Source: Sebastes aleutianus
Taxonomy: Eukaryota; Chordata; Actinopteri; Perciformes; Sebastidae
Length of the DNA stretch: 64,000 nt
Direction: 5' to 3'
Assembly: GCA_916700875.1 (NCBI GenBank)
Contig: CAKAKS010000062.1
Span: forward strand, 1,125,009-1,189,008
The position numbers and the translations under genes are program-made. The notes below the pieces were generated by a model, which worked only from the letters and a program-made list of their open reading frames with translations, was not told the DNA's origin and ran no database searches. Below are positions 52,890-64,000 of the stretch, one piece after another; the stretch's first letter is position 1; each line of letters opens with the position of its first letter.

Positions 52890-53919
52890 CAGACTTGCCA
52901 ACCTCGAGATCTCAAAAATAGGATTTTGAAACCCAGGTGTCCAACAGGGTCTGGGGGTCCGCCCCTACAGCAGTTTTATGTTAAATGATTTCAATTTGAC
53001 TTTTCCATTTCTATCTCCTTTCACTCACTGAAGGTCTTTTCAGAGATAACATGACAACGGTACCACTTGCCGAGAGAGGGCGATGAAAAACGGGAGTCTC
53101 CTGGGAAAATTGCGAGGGTTGGCAATAGGGATGTTCATAATTAACCGTTTAACCGTTAACCGACATGAAGCATTTTAACTGATTAACGCTATCGGTTAAA
53201 ACGGTTAAAAGAAATATTTATAATTAATTAAAAAGCTGAGCGGCTCAGAGGAGCGGCTCGTCTCTTTAAGGAGGAAAGCTGGTCCACCTTAACAGCCCAC
53301 CTTAAGAGGCGGAGCCGGAGCTGCAGGATACAGGAAGTCGGCTCCGGTCTCTGGCTCGCTTGAGTGGAGCGGAGGAGTTGTAATTTCATAGCATTTATTC
53401 ACCGACAAATAAACTGTACACACACTGCTACACCTACGTTCACAGCTAGAACGCCACCAACAACCTCACACTCACCACCAACACACACACACGTTAAAGT
53501 TACGCCGCGCTGACAGACTGTATGTGTGGCGGCTGTGGCGGCTGTGGCGGCTGTGGCGGCGGCGGCGAGCAAGAAGCCTCCGGCAATGCTAGAGCTGCTA
53601 ACGTAGCACAAATACACACACTGTTGGACACTTGCTAAAGTTCCTCCGGGCAGACACACAGCTGACAACCTGCTGAACTAAACTAAATGTGCGGTGGAGA
53701 CTTTTACTGGGAAAGTGGCTGCATGCTACACGCAGCATCGTAGCTGCTAAGTTAACGCTCCCGGACGGTGAACTGGGTTCTCAGTTGTCTGTTGTGCTCA
53801 TACATTGCAGCTGGCGCGACGCACAAATCTTGTCGGTTAACGGTTAATAATAGGTTAACGAGGGTCGGTTATTGGTTAAGAACATTTTTCAAAATGAGCA
53901 TCCCTAGTTGGCAAGTATG
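52890..53919. mobile_element. Outer hAT element carrying another hAT inside
   Basis: The ends CAGACTTGCCAACC and GGTTGGCAAGTATG are inverted copies with two changes. They are flanked by a perfect GCCACCAT duplication (52882-52889 and 53920-53927). Without the inner element and its duplicated target it is about 241 bp long. Confidence 0.88.
53126..53906. mobile_element. Inner hAT element
   Basis: It begins TAGGGATGTTCATAATTAAC and ends AAAATGAGCATCCCTA. GTTGGCAA lies on both sides (53118-53125 and 53907-53914). The interior contains GGCTGTGGC repeats (53531-53560). A truncated relative is at 13468-14153. Confidence 0.92.
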
Positions 53920-54041
53920 GCCACCATACTGAGGTACATCAACCTCAGTCAGGCCATCTACAGGTGTTGGGCCTACACAGACAAAATAATACAGGATGTG
54001 CTCCGAAGAGACAGCACTTGTCCCCACGCCAACACACAGGC

Positions 54042-54112
54042 ATGTATGTATGTATGTATGTATGTATGTATGTATGTATGTATGTATGTATGTATGTATG
54101 TATGTATGTATG
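54042..54112. repeat. (GTAT)n microsatellite
   Basis: About 17 uninterrupted tetranucleotides. Shortly after it (54150-54185) lies TTCCTTCGGGACAATGAAGT then TATCTTATCTTATG, which resembles a LINE 3' tail. Confidence 0.95.
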
Positions 54113-54407
54113 CACTATGTTAGTATGTATTTCCTAACAGCAGATACTGAATGTTCCTTCGGGACAATGAAGTCTATCTTATCTTATGACTGCCTGGGGT
54201 ACACACTATGTAAACACATGAGCATTTATTAACATGTTGGTTCAAATGCTTGCACGTGCACGCACCGTACACGGATACACATACCTCCGAAGCACAAACA
54301 CGCTCTTACACACATGCGCACACACGTTTATACAAGGATGAATCACCCTTATCTCCTGCACACAGTCGCCACAAGGCCCCCTGTACACGTCTCACCACAG
54401 ATAATAC

Positions 54408-54408
<1 letters not shown>

Positions 54409-54459
<51 letters not shown>
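54409..54459. repeat. (CA)n microsatellite
   Basis: About 25 dinucleotides. A shorter interrupted run follows at 54679-54714. Confidence 0.94.
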
Positions 54460-54461
<2 letters not shown>

Positions 54462-55395
54462 GAGTTCATGTTGTTTCTTGGTCAGCTGAATGATGTACTC
54501 CTGGAGTGTGTACACTAAAGTTAACACTGCCTATACATTTATCACACTGCAGATGCAGACAGAGGCTGATAACTCACACCCGGGCTAATGTACACACACT
54601 CCAAATCACACGTACTTAATCACTCCATTCATCACACACACACACAGGCAGAAAAACAACACGCCGCCATGCATTACCACACACACACACACGCACACAC
54701 ACACATACACACAAGTGCAAATCATTAAAAGACACTTGAATGTAAAATTGCACACACATGCTCAGTCGCTCAGTACGCAGGCAGCCATCGCCAGCGCTAA
54801 TGGACTCATTTACCGCGCGCATATTCATATACGAGTGCACGCTGCTCACACGGGCGCTTTGTTTTGTGTTTTTGCTAATTTAGCGAACAGCTTAGAGTGT
54901 TTGTTTGTGCATCACAAGCACACATGAGCAAACAGGCCCTCTGTAATCTAATGTGCACTAAGTGAAGGGGATTGTTCAGACTGACGACAGACTGTAAAAC
55001 CAACACATGTCCAACGCTGGAGATAAAACAGAACAGCTCTGGGCGTTAAAGTTGAAGACAGTTGGAAGGTCAGTCGAGCATGTATATTTTCATAAAGACA
55101 TTTTCTCATATTCAGTGTTAATATCTTATCCTCAAAATGGAAATATCTTACTAATTCTCATTAAAAACAAGGAAAAAAACCCTTTCAAATCAGTCCCTCA
55201 TCACATGCTTTGTTAATATTTACCTTTGCGTCTCTCCAGCTCTTGTTCTATGAGATAATTCCCCTAACCAGATAAATGCAAGCAAACAGACACAGGCTCT
55301 CACACGCACTGGACACATTTGAGAAAATATCCCTAATAATCGTAGTGACATCATCGTTTGTCTTGGCCTGAGCTTGGAGACTACAAATATTTAAC

Positions 55396-55914
55396 TAGGG
55401 CCGCCCCATCTTAGTCCATTAGTCGACTAATCGGTTGGTTTGGTCTGAGTCGTCTAATACTTCTTTAGTCAATTAGTTCTTTTGATGCTTTTTTCATGCT
55501 GAATGACTTCTTTCCAAGAAACGTCTGAGCACATCTGTGGTAAACACCAGATCTGAAGTGGTGCTTTTGTCCGTATTTGTGTCCGGAATTGTAGCACATT
55601 AAAAATGTGGTACCCATAGAACCCATTTTCATTCACATATCTTGAGGTCAGAGGTCAAGGGGACCCCTTTGATAATGGCCATGCCAGTTTTTTCCAAGCA
55701 CAAATTTTGCACAAGTTTAGAGCATTATTTAGCCTGCTTCACGACAACCTGGTATGCCATGGTTCTAGTTTCATATGATGACAGTATCTTCACTCTAGCT
55801 TTAAAACTGAGTCCAACCTAAAAACCACAAGTTGCGATAGTGCGTTAAAGAAATTAGTGGCGTTAAAACAAATTTGTGTTAACACGTTATTATTGCGTTA
55901 AACTCGACAGCGCT
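55396..55914. mobile_element. Chimeric hAT MITE
   Basis: The left part begins TAGGGCCGCCCCATCTTAGT and has CATTAGTCGACTAATCGG. The right part from about 55640 matches 26385-26657 and ends GACAGCGCTA. The flanks do not show a target duplication, in line with a recombinant. Confidence 0.6.
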
Positions 55915-56659
55915 AGTTTTTTTTCGCATCCGAGACGGGTCCAAGAGGGTTGTTAGACCACTCAGAGCCACCGTCTGTGCAAACGTCATCATCCTAAATG
56001 GCATCTGATAAACATTCACTTTGTCTCCCAGCACAAAGCACTTTACCATAAAAAAATAAAAGAATACAGAGATGTGGAAATGAAAGATAGATTGTGGAAG
56101 GTGATCTCAGAACAGCTTGGAATCAGGGATGGTCACAAAACAAAGGATGGAGGAAAGATTAGACAGCAGTGATTGTGATCTAGGCAGCTAACGATAGCTT
56201 CTTGCTAATGTCATTCATTCATTAGCCCCGTTCGGGACTAGTGCTATCCATCGCACCCACATAATTCATTCAGTTTTGTCTTGTATTGGGAATTTTCATA
56301 AACAATAGAATAATAAAACGCATCGGACTCAGTGTGCAAGTTTTCTGTATGTGACGTTTATCGGATGGCAGACTAAAAAAAACATAAGAAAAATACGGAC
56401 TTGGTGTGCAAATGTCTTTAGTGGAGGACAGCACCCTATAGGATCCTATAGCACCGTTTCAAATGGGTTAAATGCTTATATGATTATATAAGAACTGGTG
56501 GCACACTGCAGGTTTAAATCCTAGGATCTACAATGCTGGGAAAAATCTCTCAAGTGCCCTTGGGCTATAAGCATTTGTGCTCTGACAGCTCATTTAACGT
56601 GTCTCCATGACTTCATCCATCCATCCTTCCTGAATTTTTTGCAAGATTTCCGCTTTGTT

Positions 56660-57273
56660 TTAGTTGGAACTAGGCTTGCCGCGGTAGTCGCAGTTACCGG
56701 TGTTACACGGTGGTCGGGCACACACCGATTACATTACTGGCCCGCCGCCCCCACCGTCGTTTTGCTTTTTATTTTAGGAAATAAAACCCATTTAGTTCAT
56801 TTTGGCATATCAGCACCGTGTTATCAATACATAGTCGGACGACGGAAGCCACAAACTGAAAGTGAAAGTGTCTGCTCCGTACGGACTGTCAGCACGGTGA
56901 CGGTACTCTTTTTCTACAGTGCCGAAGGTACCATACGATGCCTGTAATGGTCATTGGTAGTCATGTGACAGTGAGGACAATTTTTAGATGCGTTCACGGT
57001 CAGTATGTAGTGTCCGTCGTCTGACTATCGATTGATAACACGCCAAAATGAACAAAATGGGTAATTTCTTTTTATTTATTACTTAAAGGCTACATGTCTC
57101 TGTTTTTTGTAATATTCAAATGTTTTTAATAAAAGAGTGTGTTACTACAAATTACAGGGGATTTGTTGTTGTTGTTGTTGTTTTTTACCGTGGTATCAAA
57201 TTGGTATCGAGAATCGTGGAAATTTACTGGTATTGGTATCGACTACTAGATTTCTGGTATGGTGACATCCCTA
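56660..57273. mobile_element. hAT-type relic with TACCGGTGTTAC and TAGGGAT parts
   Basis: The left part holds GCAGTTACCGGTGTTACACG. The right part (56990-57273) is colinear with 50340-50635 and ends GGTATGGTGACATCCCTA. It is a diverged or composite copy. Confidence 0.6.
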
Positions 57274-58860
57274 CTCTCCACATGCTATAGGAACAACACT
57301 GTTAAATTGAACAGAACATGTCGTTATGTGTGGGCTCTCTCACATTTTACACACCTGTTCAGATTTGAAAAATCTCTTAGTGTGGGCCGGTGTTAAGTGA
57401 AGCTGCTGAGGACCAGAAGTAGAACACTGCAGCAGTGACTATCAAATGTGAACATGACACAGGCCATGTATAAATACATGCAACTGCGCAGTATAACCGC
57501 AGCCTATACAGCCCATGAGCCCTTTGACTCCGTCTCTGTGTCTCCACCCTCCGTGTCATTTAAGGATAGCTCCCAAGATACGGTTCAGTTCACAGTCAAA
57601 TGATAGGGGCCTCTTCCTCCGACTGCTCCAGAGCTCCACGGACAAATCTACCCCCGTTCTCTCCCTCTTTATCTCCGTCTTGCCTCTGCCTCTCCCTTTC
57701 TCTCTCTCTCTTGCGTGTGTCTATACGACCCGTGGCGTTTAGGCGTGCAGGTCCCAACCCCGTCATTTCTGGTCTCTGGGTTAATGTGGAAATGCAGCTG
57801 TGTTGTTGCGTCCAGAGATGTGACGGAGGGCAGCCCTGATTGGATTGCAGAGCACATATATACAGAACTACTAAATATAATGTAGCACGGCTTCATGCTG
57901 TGATGAAGATGGATGTAAAGCAGGCAAACGGCACTGACTGACTTATATATATATACATACAAGAGTGTGTTTAAGTGTGTGTGGCTGCGTAGTCTCACCC
58001 CCTCTCTCCATCCCCCCATCCACCAGCCTCTGGATAAAGAAACCAAACAGCCTCCCCAATTGGGTTTCGCTTAAGAGGTTTATCGGTATGTTGCTAAACA
58101 TTCTGACCTTTTTTTTTAATCTTTAATGCGCTTAAAATGTTCCAAACCCTCCTAATCCACGGCTATCCCACACAGATGTTCACTCGGCTCTTTTATTGGA
58201 CTTCATTTCAACCTCTTTTTTTTTCTTCTCCTCCTCCTCCTCCTCCACCTCCTCCTCCTCCTTCATCCCCCCCTCCCCCCCGTTTTTCATTCGAGTCTTG
58301 CGAATTTCCGGTTTTGGAAAACCACTCATCGCCTTCTGATCACTTCTGTGCTTCAATCTTCTACAAGCAAAGCTCATCTTGGCCCTGGTATTTAAGCTGC
58401 TGGTTCTTATTGGACAGTGCTGCGGTTGGGGAGGTACGGTACATCTGTCCCGTGAATGACCCCGGCTCACTGTGGCCTGAGAGATGAACACTTTTGTGAC
58501 AGAACGCCACTTTCTCCAAAAAGGTGCCCCTGAATATTTCATGGGAATTTGTTTTCCTTAGATAATGTACAGTTGAGTGTAAAAAGATAATAACTGGGGA
58601 TTTGATCAAATCATCATTGTGGTTACACTGTGTTCCTGCTGAGCCATTAGGACACAACTGAGTCATCCACTTTACCCTTTCCGTTTCATTTATTGACGTT
58701 CTAACACAAATTCTTATTCGGTAATCTTTGGTTTTTGACACATTTACGAGGTTCACACTAGAGACCAACTAGAGAAACTAGAAAACCTAAGGAATCCATT
58801 GGTCTGCTACATATAAACCCCTTAGCCCACGTGAACTCACAAGTCAGTCTCTAAACACTT
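57274..58860. other. Intron 2 or upstream sequence, no gene seen
   Basis: A CTC-repeat run lies at 58228-58265. Otherwise this is unique-looking and without a supported exon or repeat boundary. Confidence 0.4.
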
Positions 58861-58879
58861 CACTAAACTAGAGTAGGCA

Positions 58880-59340
58880 AAGATCTCCAATTGTCTGGTA
58901 TCGCGAGACTATAGCCCCCAGTTCGGAGAAGCAGACCGGAATACAGGCACGGAAGCAAAGCAATGTACTGCTGTGGACGCCACGTTAGTTCAGATTCCAT
59001 CCGGTGCCACTTACCTCCACTGGGGCTGCGGTCGAAAAGTCTTTTTTGCTTTGAAAGGTTTGCAACTGAGTGAAATGACCCGGAAGTATCTAAGTATCAG
59101 CCATGATAAGAGCTGGTGGAATTCTCTAAATGCTAAGGACAGGTGCTTCAATGTTTCCTTTACAGGGTACCTGCAGGTTTCAACAAGTCAAATTAAAGAC
59201 TTCTTAAGACCTTTTAAAGACCATTATGAATGCAATGTAAGACCTACTTCACGTCCATTTAAGACCACTATGAATGCAATTTAAGACCTACTTCACGTCC
59301 ATACTGGCAAGAAAGTACTAAGGATATGAGAGAAAATTGG
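58880..59340. repeat. Dispersed repeat fragments
   Basis: The segment with CAGTTCGGAGAAGCAGACCG and GCAATGTACTGCTGTGGACG is a common fish repeat. From 59164, a GGGTACCTGCAGGTTTCAAC element fragment includes a 44-bp direct duplication (59219-59306). Confidence 0.55.
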
Positions 59341-61587
59341 AACCCCAGAATTACTTGCAAAGTAAATTCATTTTTTCACTGAAATACATTCCTTCCAGCA
59401 GTTTTCTCACTCTTTGTTCTAGGTTTTCACAGTTTTATAACCAAATAAATAAATATATTACTAATTATAAATAAATAGAAAAAATGCAATTGAATGAATG
59501 GAATAACAGCAGACACAAAGTACCTCATAAACCTGGATTACAATGCACTGTTGCTGCTTTTCATTTCTGACCCTCTAGGGCGGTCCGGGGGAGCAGACCC
59601 CCGGACCCCCCGAGGTGTGATTCTGTTTTGGACAACAATCCTTACTTGAATTGTACAGTATGTATTTAGTTATTTATGTTATAAAAATATAAATATGAAG
59701 TTTCTTTAAAAACAAAACAAAAAGAACATCCGGGGTTAGTGCAGCCGGATTCTCGCGGTTGTTTCCCTAAGTCCTTGTGAATTCTCCTTCACCTCTTTCC
59801 TTGACCTCATGACGTTTTCCATCGAGGTCAAGGAGAAGTGGTTAGGAGAAGATGTAGGATATCATTATTTTTGACTATTCGACCGCAGACCAAAAGGGTA
59901 AGGCTACATGTACAGTATGTAGTCTAAGAGGCCAAACCAAGGTCAAACAAGCATCCTGCAGGCACTCATTAACCCTCTGAGACCCACAATACACCCCTTT
60001 TGGAGTTTTTTAGGGGTGTACAGGGGGTCTTCAGGGGGAGATAGCTCAGCACTGTGTGTCAAGTCGTTCTAGTCATAAAACAGAAACAAAACATTAACTA
60101 ATTAATTTATTATTACAATAAATAGTGAAAGTGTATAAGGGTTTAGAACATCATGATAGTAGTATATGGTGGTCATCCCCATGCTCTATTATGTCTCATA
60201 AGCAATTTTAGGGTTGATACCATTTGTTACACAGATTTGGTCCTAAATGTAATTATTTTCTACCACTTCAGAATTGATAAAAATGATCAATAATCGCTCC
60301 AAAATACCACATTATGACAACAAGACCTCGAGGAACACCATAGAAAAGGCCATGCTGTGATTTGGGATCTAAATCTTTTAATATTTGGAGATTTCTGCTA
60401 GAATTGTATTTTTCGGCGATTGGATGGCGAGCACTTCTGTTGTGTAAACTGCTCAGAGACCAGTAAAGTGGCTGTAAAGTTTCATGAGTCTGTGATTATC
60501 CTAGAGGTCACCACAAGTAATTTTATACAGCAAGGTCAATGAAATGTCTCCTATGGGGACTAACATCATCACACATGAATACAGTTGGGCTCATTGGATC
60601 CACAAGAGTCTCAGCTTTACAGTGAGACCCAATGTATGTGATTCAAGACTGTTTAGGGACCCCAGTATGCAGAAATGTTCAGATACACCATTTTAGAATA
60701 GGAGACAATAACACATTTATACTGCATGAAAATAACTATATGGTTTTTCACATATCTTGAGGTCAGAGGTCAAGGGACCCCTTTGAAAATGGCCATGCCA
60801 GTTTTTCCTCGCCAAAATGTAGCCCAACCTTTGAGCGTTATTCAGCCTCCTTCCCGAAAGGCTAGTATGACATGGTTGGTACCAATGGATTCCTTAGGTT
60901 TTCTAGTTTCATATGATATCAGTAACTTCACTCTTCACTCTGAAAATTACGCCCTTCATCCACTGACAAAAAAAAAAAAGAGCCTGAATTTGTTGAATGA
61001 CTGATGTCAGCACATGTTCAGGTTCATAATGAATAACTGCCTGCATCCTTCTACAAGCACCAGTGTTCTGAGACTGGAAAGAAGGCCCATTAAGTGTCAA
61101 TAGAGCGGCTCATTTCGCTTAGAAATCGGGACTGAGTTTTCAAAGATTGCAGGAATAACACTCAGGGTTTTCTGTTTTAGGACGGATTTTCCCTTATGCA
61201 TTTTTGGCGCATTCCTGGGAAGTTAATTTGGCTTCCATATCCACACCCTAGCTATTAAACCAGCGACTCCAAATCCTTGCTATTCCTCTCACACTACGGC
61301 GGTGTCAACAAAATAGCAGCAAAGTCCCATCTTTTTCGCTCCGTTGAAACATCAACCCGAGTCTATATAATCAATCTTTGTTCCCGCATTCAGCGCAAAA
61401 GTGACAATAGTGCATCTCTATCTAGTTCACTGAGTGCCTGCTATGTAACGCCATGTGACAGCACAGCATGGGGGCCATGTGATTAATTGTAAAATGTGTT
61501 TTCTGCGCTCGTAGTGCTGAAGTGTGAACGTGTGGGCGTGAGACTATAAATACTTCACTTGGGTGGCTCTGGATGTGTGATTGTGTC
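59341..61587. other. Intron 2 or upstream sequence with a few repeat fragments
   Basis: A short perfect palindrome, GGTCCGGGGG and its inverse, lies at 59583-59608. A fragment of the 26.3 kb hAT family lies at 60740-60960. No exon was seen. Confidence 0.4.
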
Positions 61588-61618
61588 TTATATATATATA
61601 TTTATATATATATATATG
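61588..61618. repeat. (TA)n microsatellite
   Basis: An alternating TA run with one TTTA interruption. Confidence 0.9.
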
Positions 61619-61888
61619 TTTATGATGGTGTATATGTGCAAAAAAGATTTGTGGAGAGCACATGTTGAGGCGCAGTTGGAGATAAAGCGTGTAAACATCT
61701 GTGACTGACAGGCTGAGCGGCGGCGTGTAGGAGGGAGAACGCCGGTCTTTTATTAAAACACGTACGTGTGCATCAGCATGTAGAGCGCCTCGTGGGAGGA
61801 TCTGCACGTGCTGCTCCTGTCTGTGTGTCTATATGTGGGAAAGAAGTTCAATAAATTGAGAGAGATAATTCTGCGTTAGATGCACATC

Positions 61889-61918
61889 TGTGTGTGTGTG
61901 TGTTAGTGTGTGTGTGTG

Positions 61919-61972
<54 letters not shown>
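61889..61972. repeat. (GT)n microsatellite
   Basis: About 40 GT dinucleotides with two TTAG interruptions near the left end. Confidence 0.95.
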
Positions 61973-61974
<2 letters not shown>

Positions 61975-62493
61975 CTGCGTGGCCGCCTGGCCCAAGCCCT
62001 GTGCCAGCAAGGAGCAGGTGTGGGGAGGCAGCCCTGCGTTGCCCCGTTGCCCATCTGCGTGGCCGTCTGTGTGCCGCCTGCGCCCTCTCTGTGCCAACGC
62101 CACACAGAGCCGGGGAGCCGGGGGGTGAGAGGGGGGTGAGGAGGGCCTAAAGGGAATCAACCATGGGAGAGAGAGGAGGGCAGGGGGTAGAAGGATGGAG
62201 GGGCACGGGGGGGGCGGCTGGCTGGTTGCCCATGTATACCCCCCCCCCCCCTCTCTCCCTCTGCCCTGTTTCTTTTATCTTTTATCTGTGCCTATGCTGA
62301 TGAGCTGTGATGTACAGGGAGGGAGGACGAGGGAGACACAGACAGAGCAGAGTCTATTTACCAGTCTGCATGTTCTCAGGCTAGTGAAGTGCTCTCTGTG
62401 CAGAGCTCTGACCGTTACTATCACTATATATCACACGGCTGTGTTCAATACTCCATTCTGATTGGTCCATCACAGCGTTCTACAGTCTGTTAG

Positions 62494-64000
62494 TTATTTA
62501 TAGCAGACCGTTGCTATGTATAGCAGACCGTTGCTACGTATAGCAGACCGTTGCTGTGTATAGCAGACCGTTGCTGTGTATAGCAGACCGTTTCTCTGTA
62601 TAGCAGACTGTTGCTATGTATAGCAGACCGTTGCGATGTATAGCAGACTGTTGCTGTGTATAGCAGACCATTGCTCTTTATAGCAGACCGTTGCTATGTA
62701 TAACAGACCGTTGCTAGGTATAGCAGACCGTTGCTCTGTATAGCAGACCGTTGCTGTGTATAGCATACCGTTGCTCTGTATAGCAGACCGTTGCTCTGTA
62801 TAGCAGACCGTTGCTCTGTATAGCAGACCGTTGCTCTGTATAGCAGACCGTTGCTCTGTATAGCAGACCGTTGCTAGGTATAGCAGACCGTTGCTCTGTA
62901 TAGCAGACCGTTGCTGTGTATAGCAGACCGTTGCTATGTATAGCAGACCGTTGCTGTGTATAGCAGACCGTTGCTATGTATAGCAGACCGTTGCTCTGTA
63001 TAGCATACCGTTGCTCTGTATAGCAGACCGTTGCTGTGTATAGCATACCGTTGCTCTGTATAGCAGACCGTTGTTCTGTATAGCAGACCGTTGCTAGGTA
63101 TAGCAGACCGTTGCTGTGTATAGCAGACCGTTGCTGTGTATAGCAGACCGTTTCTCTGTATAGCAGACTGTTGCTATGTATAGCAGACCGTTGCGATGTA
63201 TAGCAGACTGTTGCTGTGTATAGCAGACCATTGCTCTTTATAGCAGACCGTTGCTATGTATAACAGACCGTTGCTAGGTATAGCAGACCGTTGCTCTGTA
63301 TAGCAGACCGTTGCTGTGTATAGCATACCGTTGCTCTGTATAGCAGACCGTTGCTCTGTATAGCAGACCGTTGCTAGGTATAGCAGACCGTTGCTGTGTA
63401 TAGCAGACCGTTGCTGTGTATAGCAGACCGTTGCTGTGTATAGCAGACCGTTTCTCTGTATAGCAGACTGTTGCTATGTATAGCAGACCGTTGCGATGTA
63501 TAGCAGACTGTTGCTGTGTATAGCAGACCATTGCTCTTTATAGCAGACCGTTGCTATGTATAACAGACCGTTGCTAGGTATAGCAGACCGTTGCTCTGTA
63601 TAGCAGACCGTTGCTGTGTATAGCATACCGTTGCTCTGTATAGCAGACCGTTGCTCTGTATAGCAGACCGTTGCTAGGTATAGCAGACCGTTGCTGTGTA
63701 TAGCAGACCGTTGCTATGTATAGCAGACCGTTGCTCTGTATAGCATACCGTTGCTCTGTATAGCAGACCGTTGCTGTGTATAGCATACCGTTGCTCTGTA
63801 TAGCAGACCGTTGTTCTGTATAGCAGACCGTTGCTAGGTATAGCAGACTGTTGCTGTGTATAGCAGACCATTGCTCTTTATAGCAGACCGTTGCTATGTA
63901 TAACAGACCGTTGCTAGGTATAGCAGACCGTTGCTCTGTATAGCAGACCGTTGCTGTGTATAGCATACCGTTGCTCTGTATAGCAGACCGTTGCTCTGTA
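62494..64000. repeat. 20-bp tandem array, about 75 units, cut by the window end
   Basis: The unit is TAGCAGACCGTTGCTCTGTA with the base after GCT varying (C, G, A, plus AGG). The register is exactly 20 bp throughout, so three units make 60 bases. Rare variants (TTTCTC, GCGATG, CATTGCTCTT, AACAGACC, ATACC) recur as ordered blocks. Long open frames on the minus strand are a by-product of a stop-free 60-base cycle. Confidence 0.97.

Noticed and set aside
59583..59608. GC-rich palindrome considered as a terminator or structured RNA
   Set aside because: A 10-bp stem of the GGTCC-GGGGG type is common in fish hAT MITEs. There is no adjacent gene to support a regulatory role.
62494..64000. Minus-strand open frames of 65-130 residues in the 20-bp array
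   Set aside because: Three 20-bp units make a 60-base cycle that happens to lack stops, so the frames are a by-product of the repeat and change phase with it.

Overview
This is eukaryotic, vertebrate DNA, most likely from a spiny-rayed (percomorph) ray-finned fish. It has spliced GT-AG exons of a vertebrate transcription factor in very long introns. It is dense in fish-type DNA transposons (hAT with 8-bp target duplications, Tc1/mariner with TA, small elements with TTA/TAA or TTAA) and in long CA/GA microsatellites. I see nothing prokaryotic and no CRISPR. The species cannot be named from the sequence.

The window carries one recognisable gene: NFIX (nuclear factor I/X), on the minus strand, running right to left. 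Nine consecutive exons can be read with every splice phase matching: 48654-48719, 43741-43815, 41968-42088, 39728-39858, 27235-27363, 19045-19220, 16816-16963, 12595-12686 and a terminal exon whose only coding part is 7750-7764. Together they give 951 in-frame bases plus two bases of a split first codon, with no internal stop. They encode the region after the DNA-binding domain through to the C-terminal Ser-Trp-Phe-Leu. The exon for the DNA-binding domain (about 530 bp in vertebrates) and the first exon are absent, so they must lie beyond the right edge, across an intron of more than 15 kb. Sequence left of 7750 is the 3' UTR for an unknown distance, possibly to about 1.25 kb.

The rest is introns and flank shaped by transposons. 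5.3-6.4, 12.8-15.6, 35.0-36.7 and 38.0-39.5 kb hold copies of one palindromic element, and three of these carry other elements inserted in them. 8.2-11.7 kb (intron 10) is a cluster of hAT and Tc1 relics. 20.5-23.9 kb (intron 7) is a 34-bp minisatellite invaded by a Tc1/mariner copy whose dead transposase has grown its own 26-bp minisatellite. 45.2-46.9 kb is a nested pair of TTAA-flanked elements. 49.1-50.6 and 52.9-53.9 kb hold adjacent and nested hAT copies with clear target duplications. From about 62.5 kb to the window end runs a 20-bp satellite-like array with higher-order structure.

No new multi-gene system is visible. The observations most worth following are the CT microsatellite that serves as the polypyrimidine tract of NFIX exon 3, the minisatellite born inside a transposase gene, and the 20-bp array with its higher-order repeats. 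Transposon class calls rest on terminal repeats and target duplications read by eye; family names need a repeat-library search.
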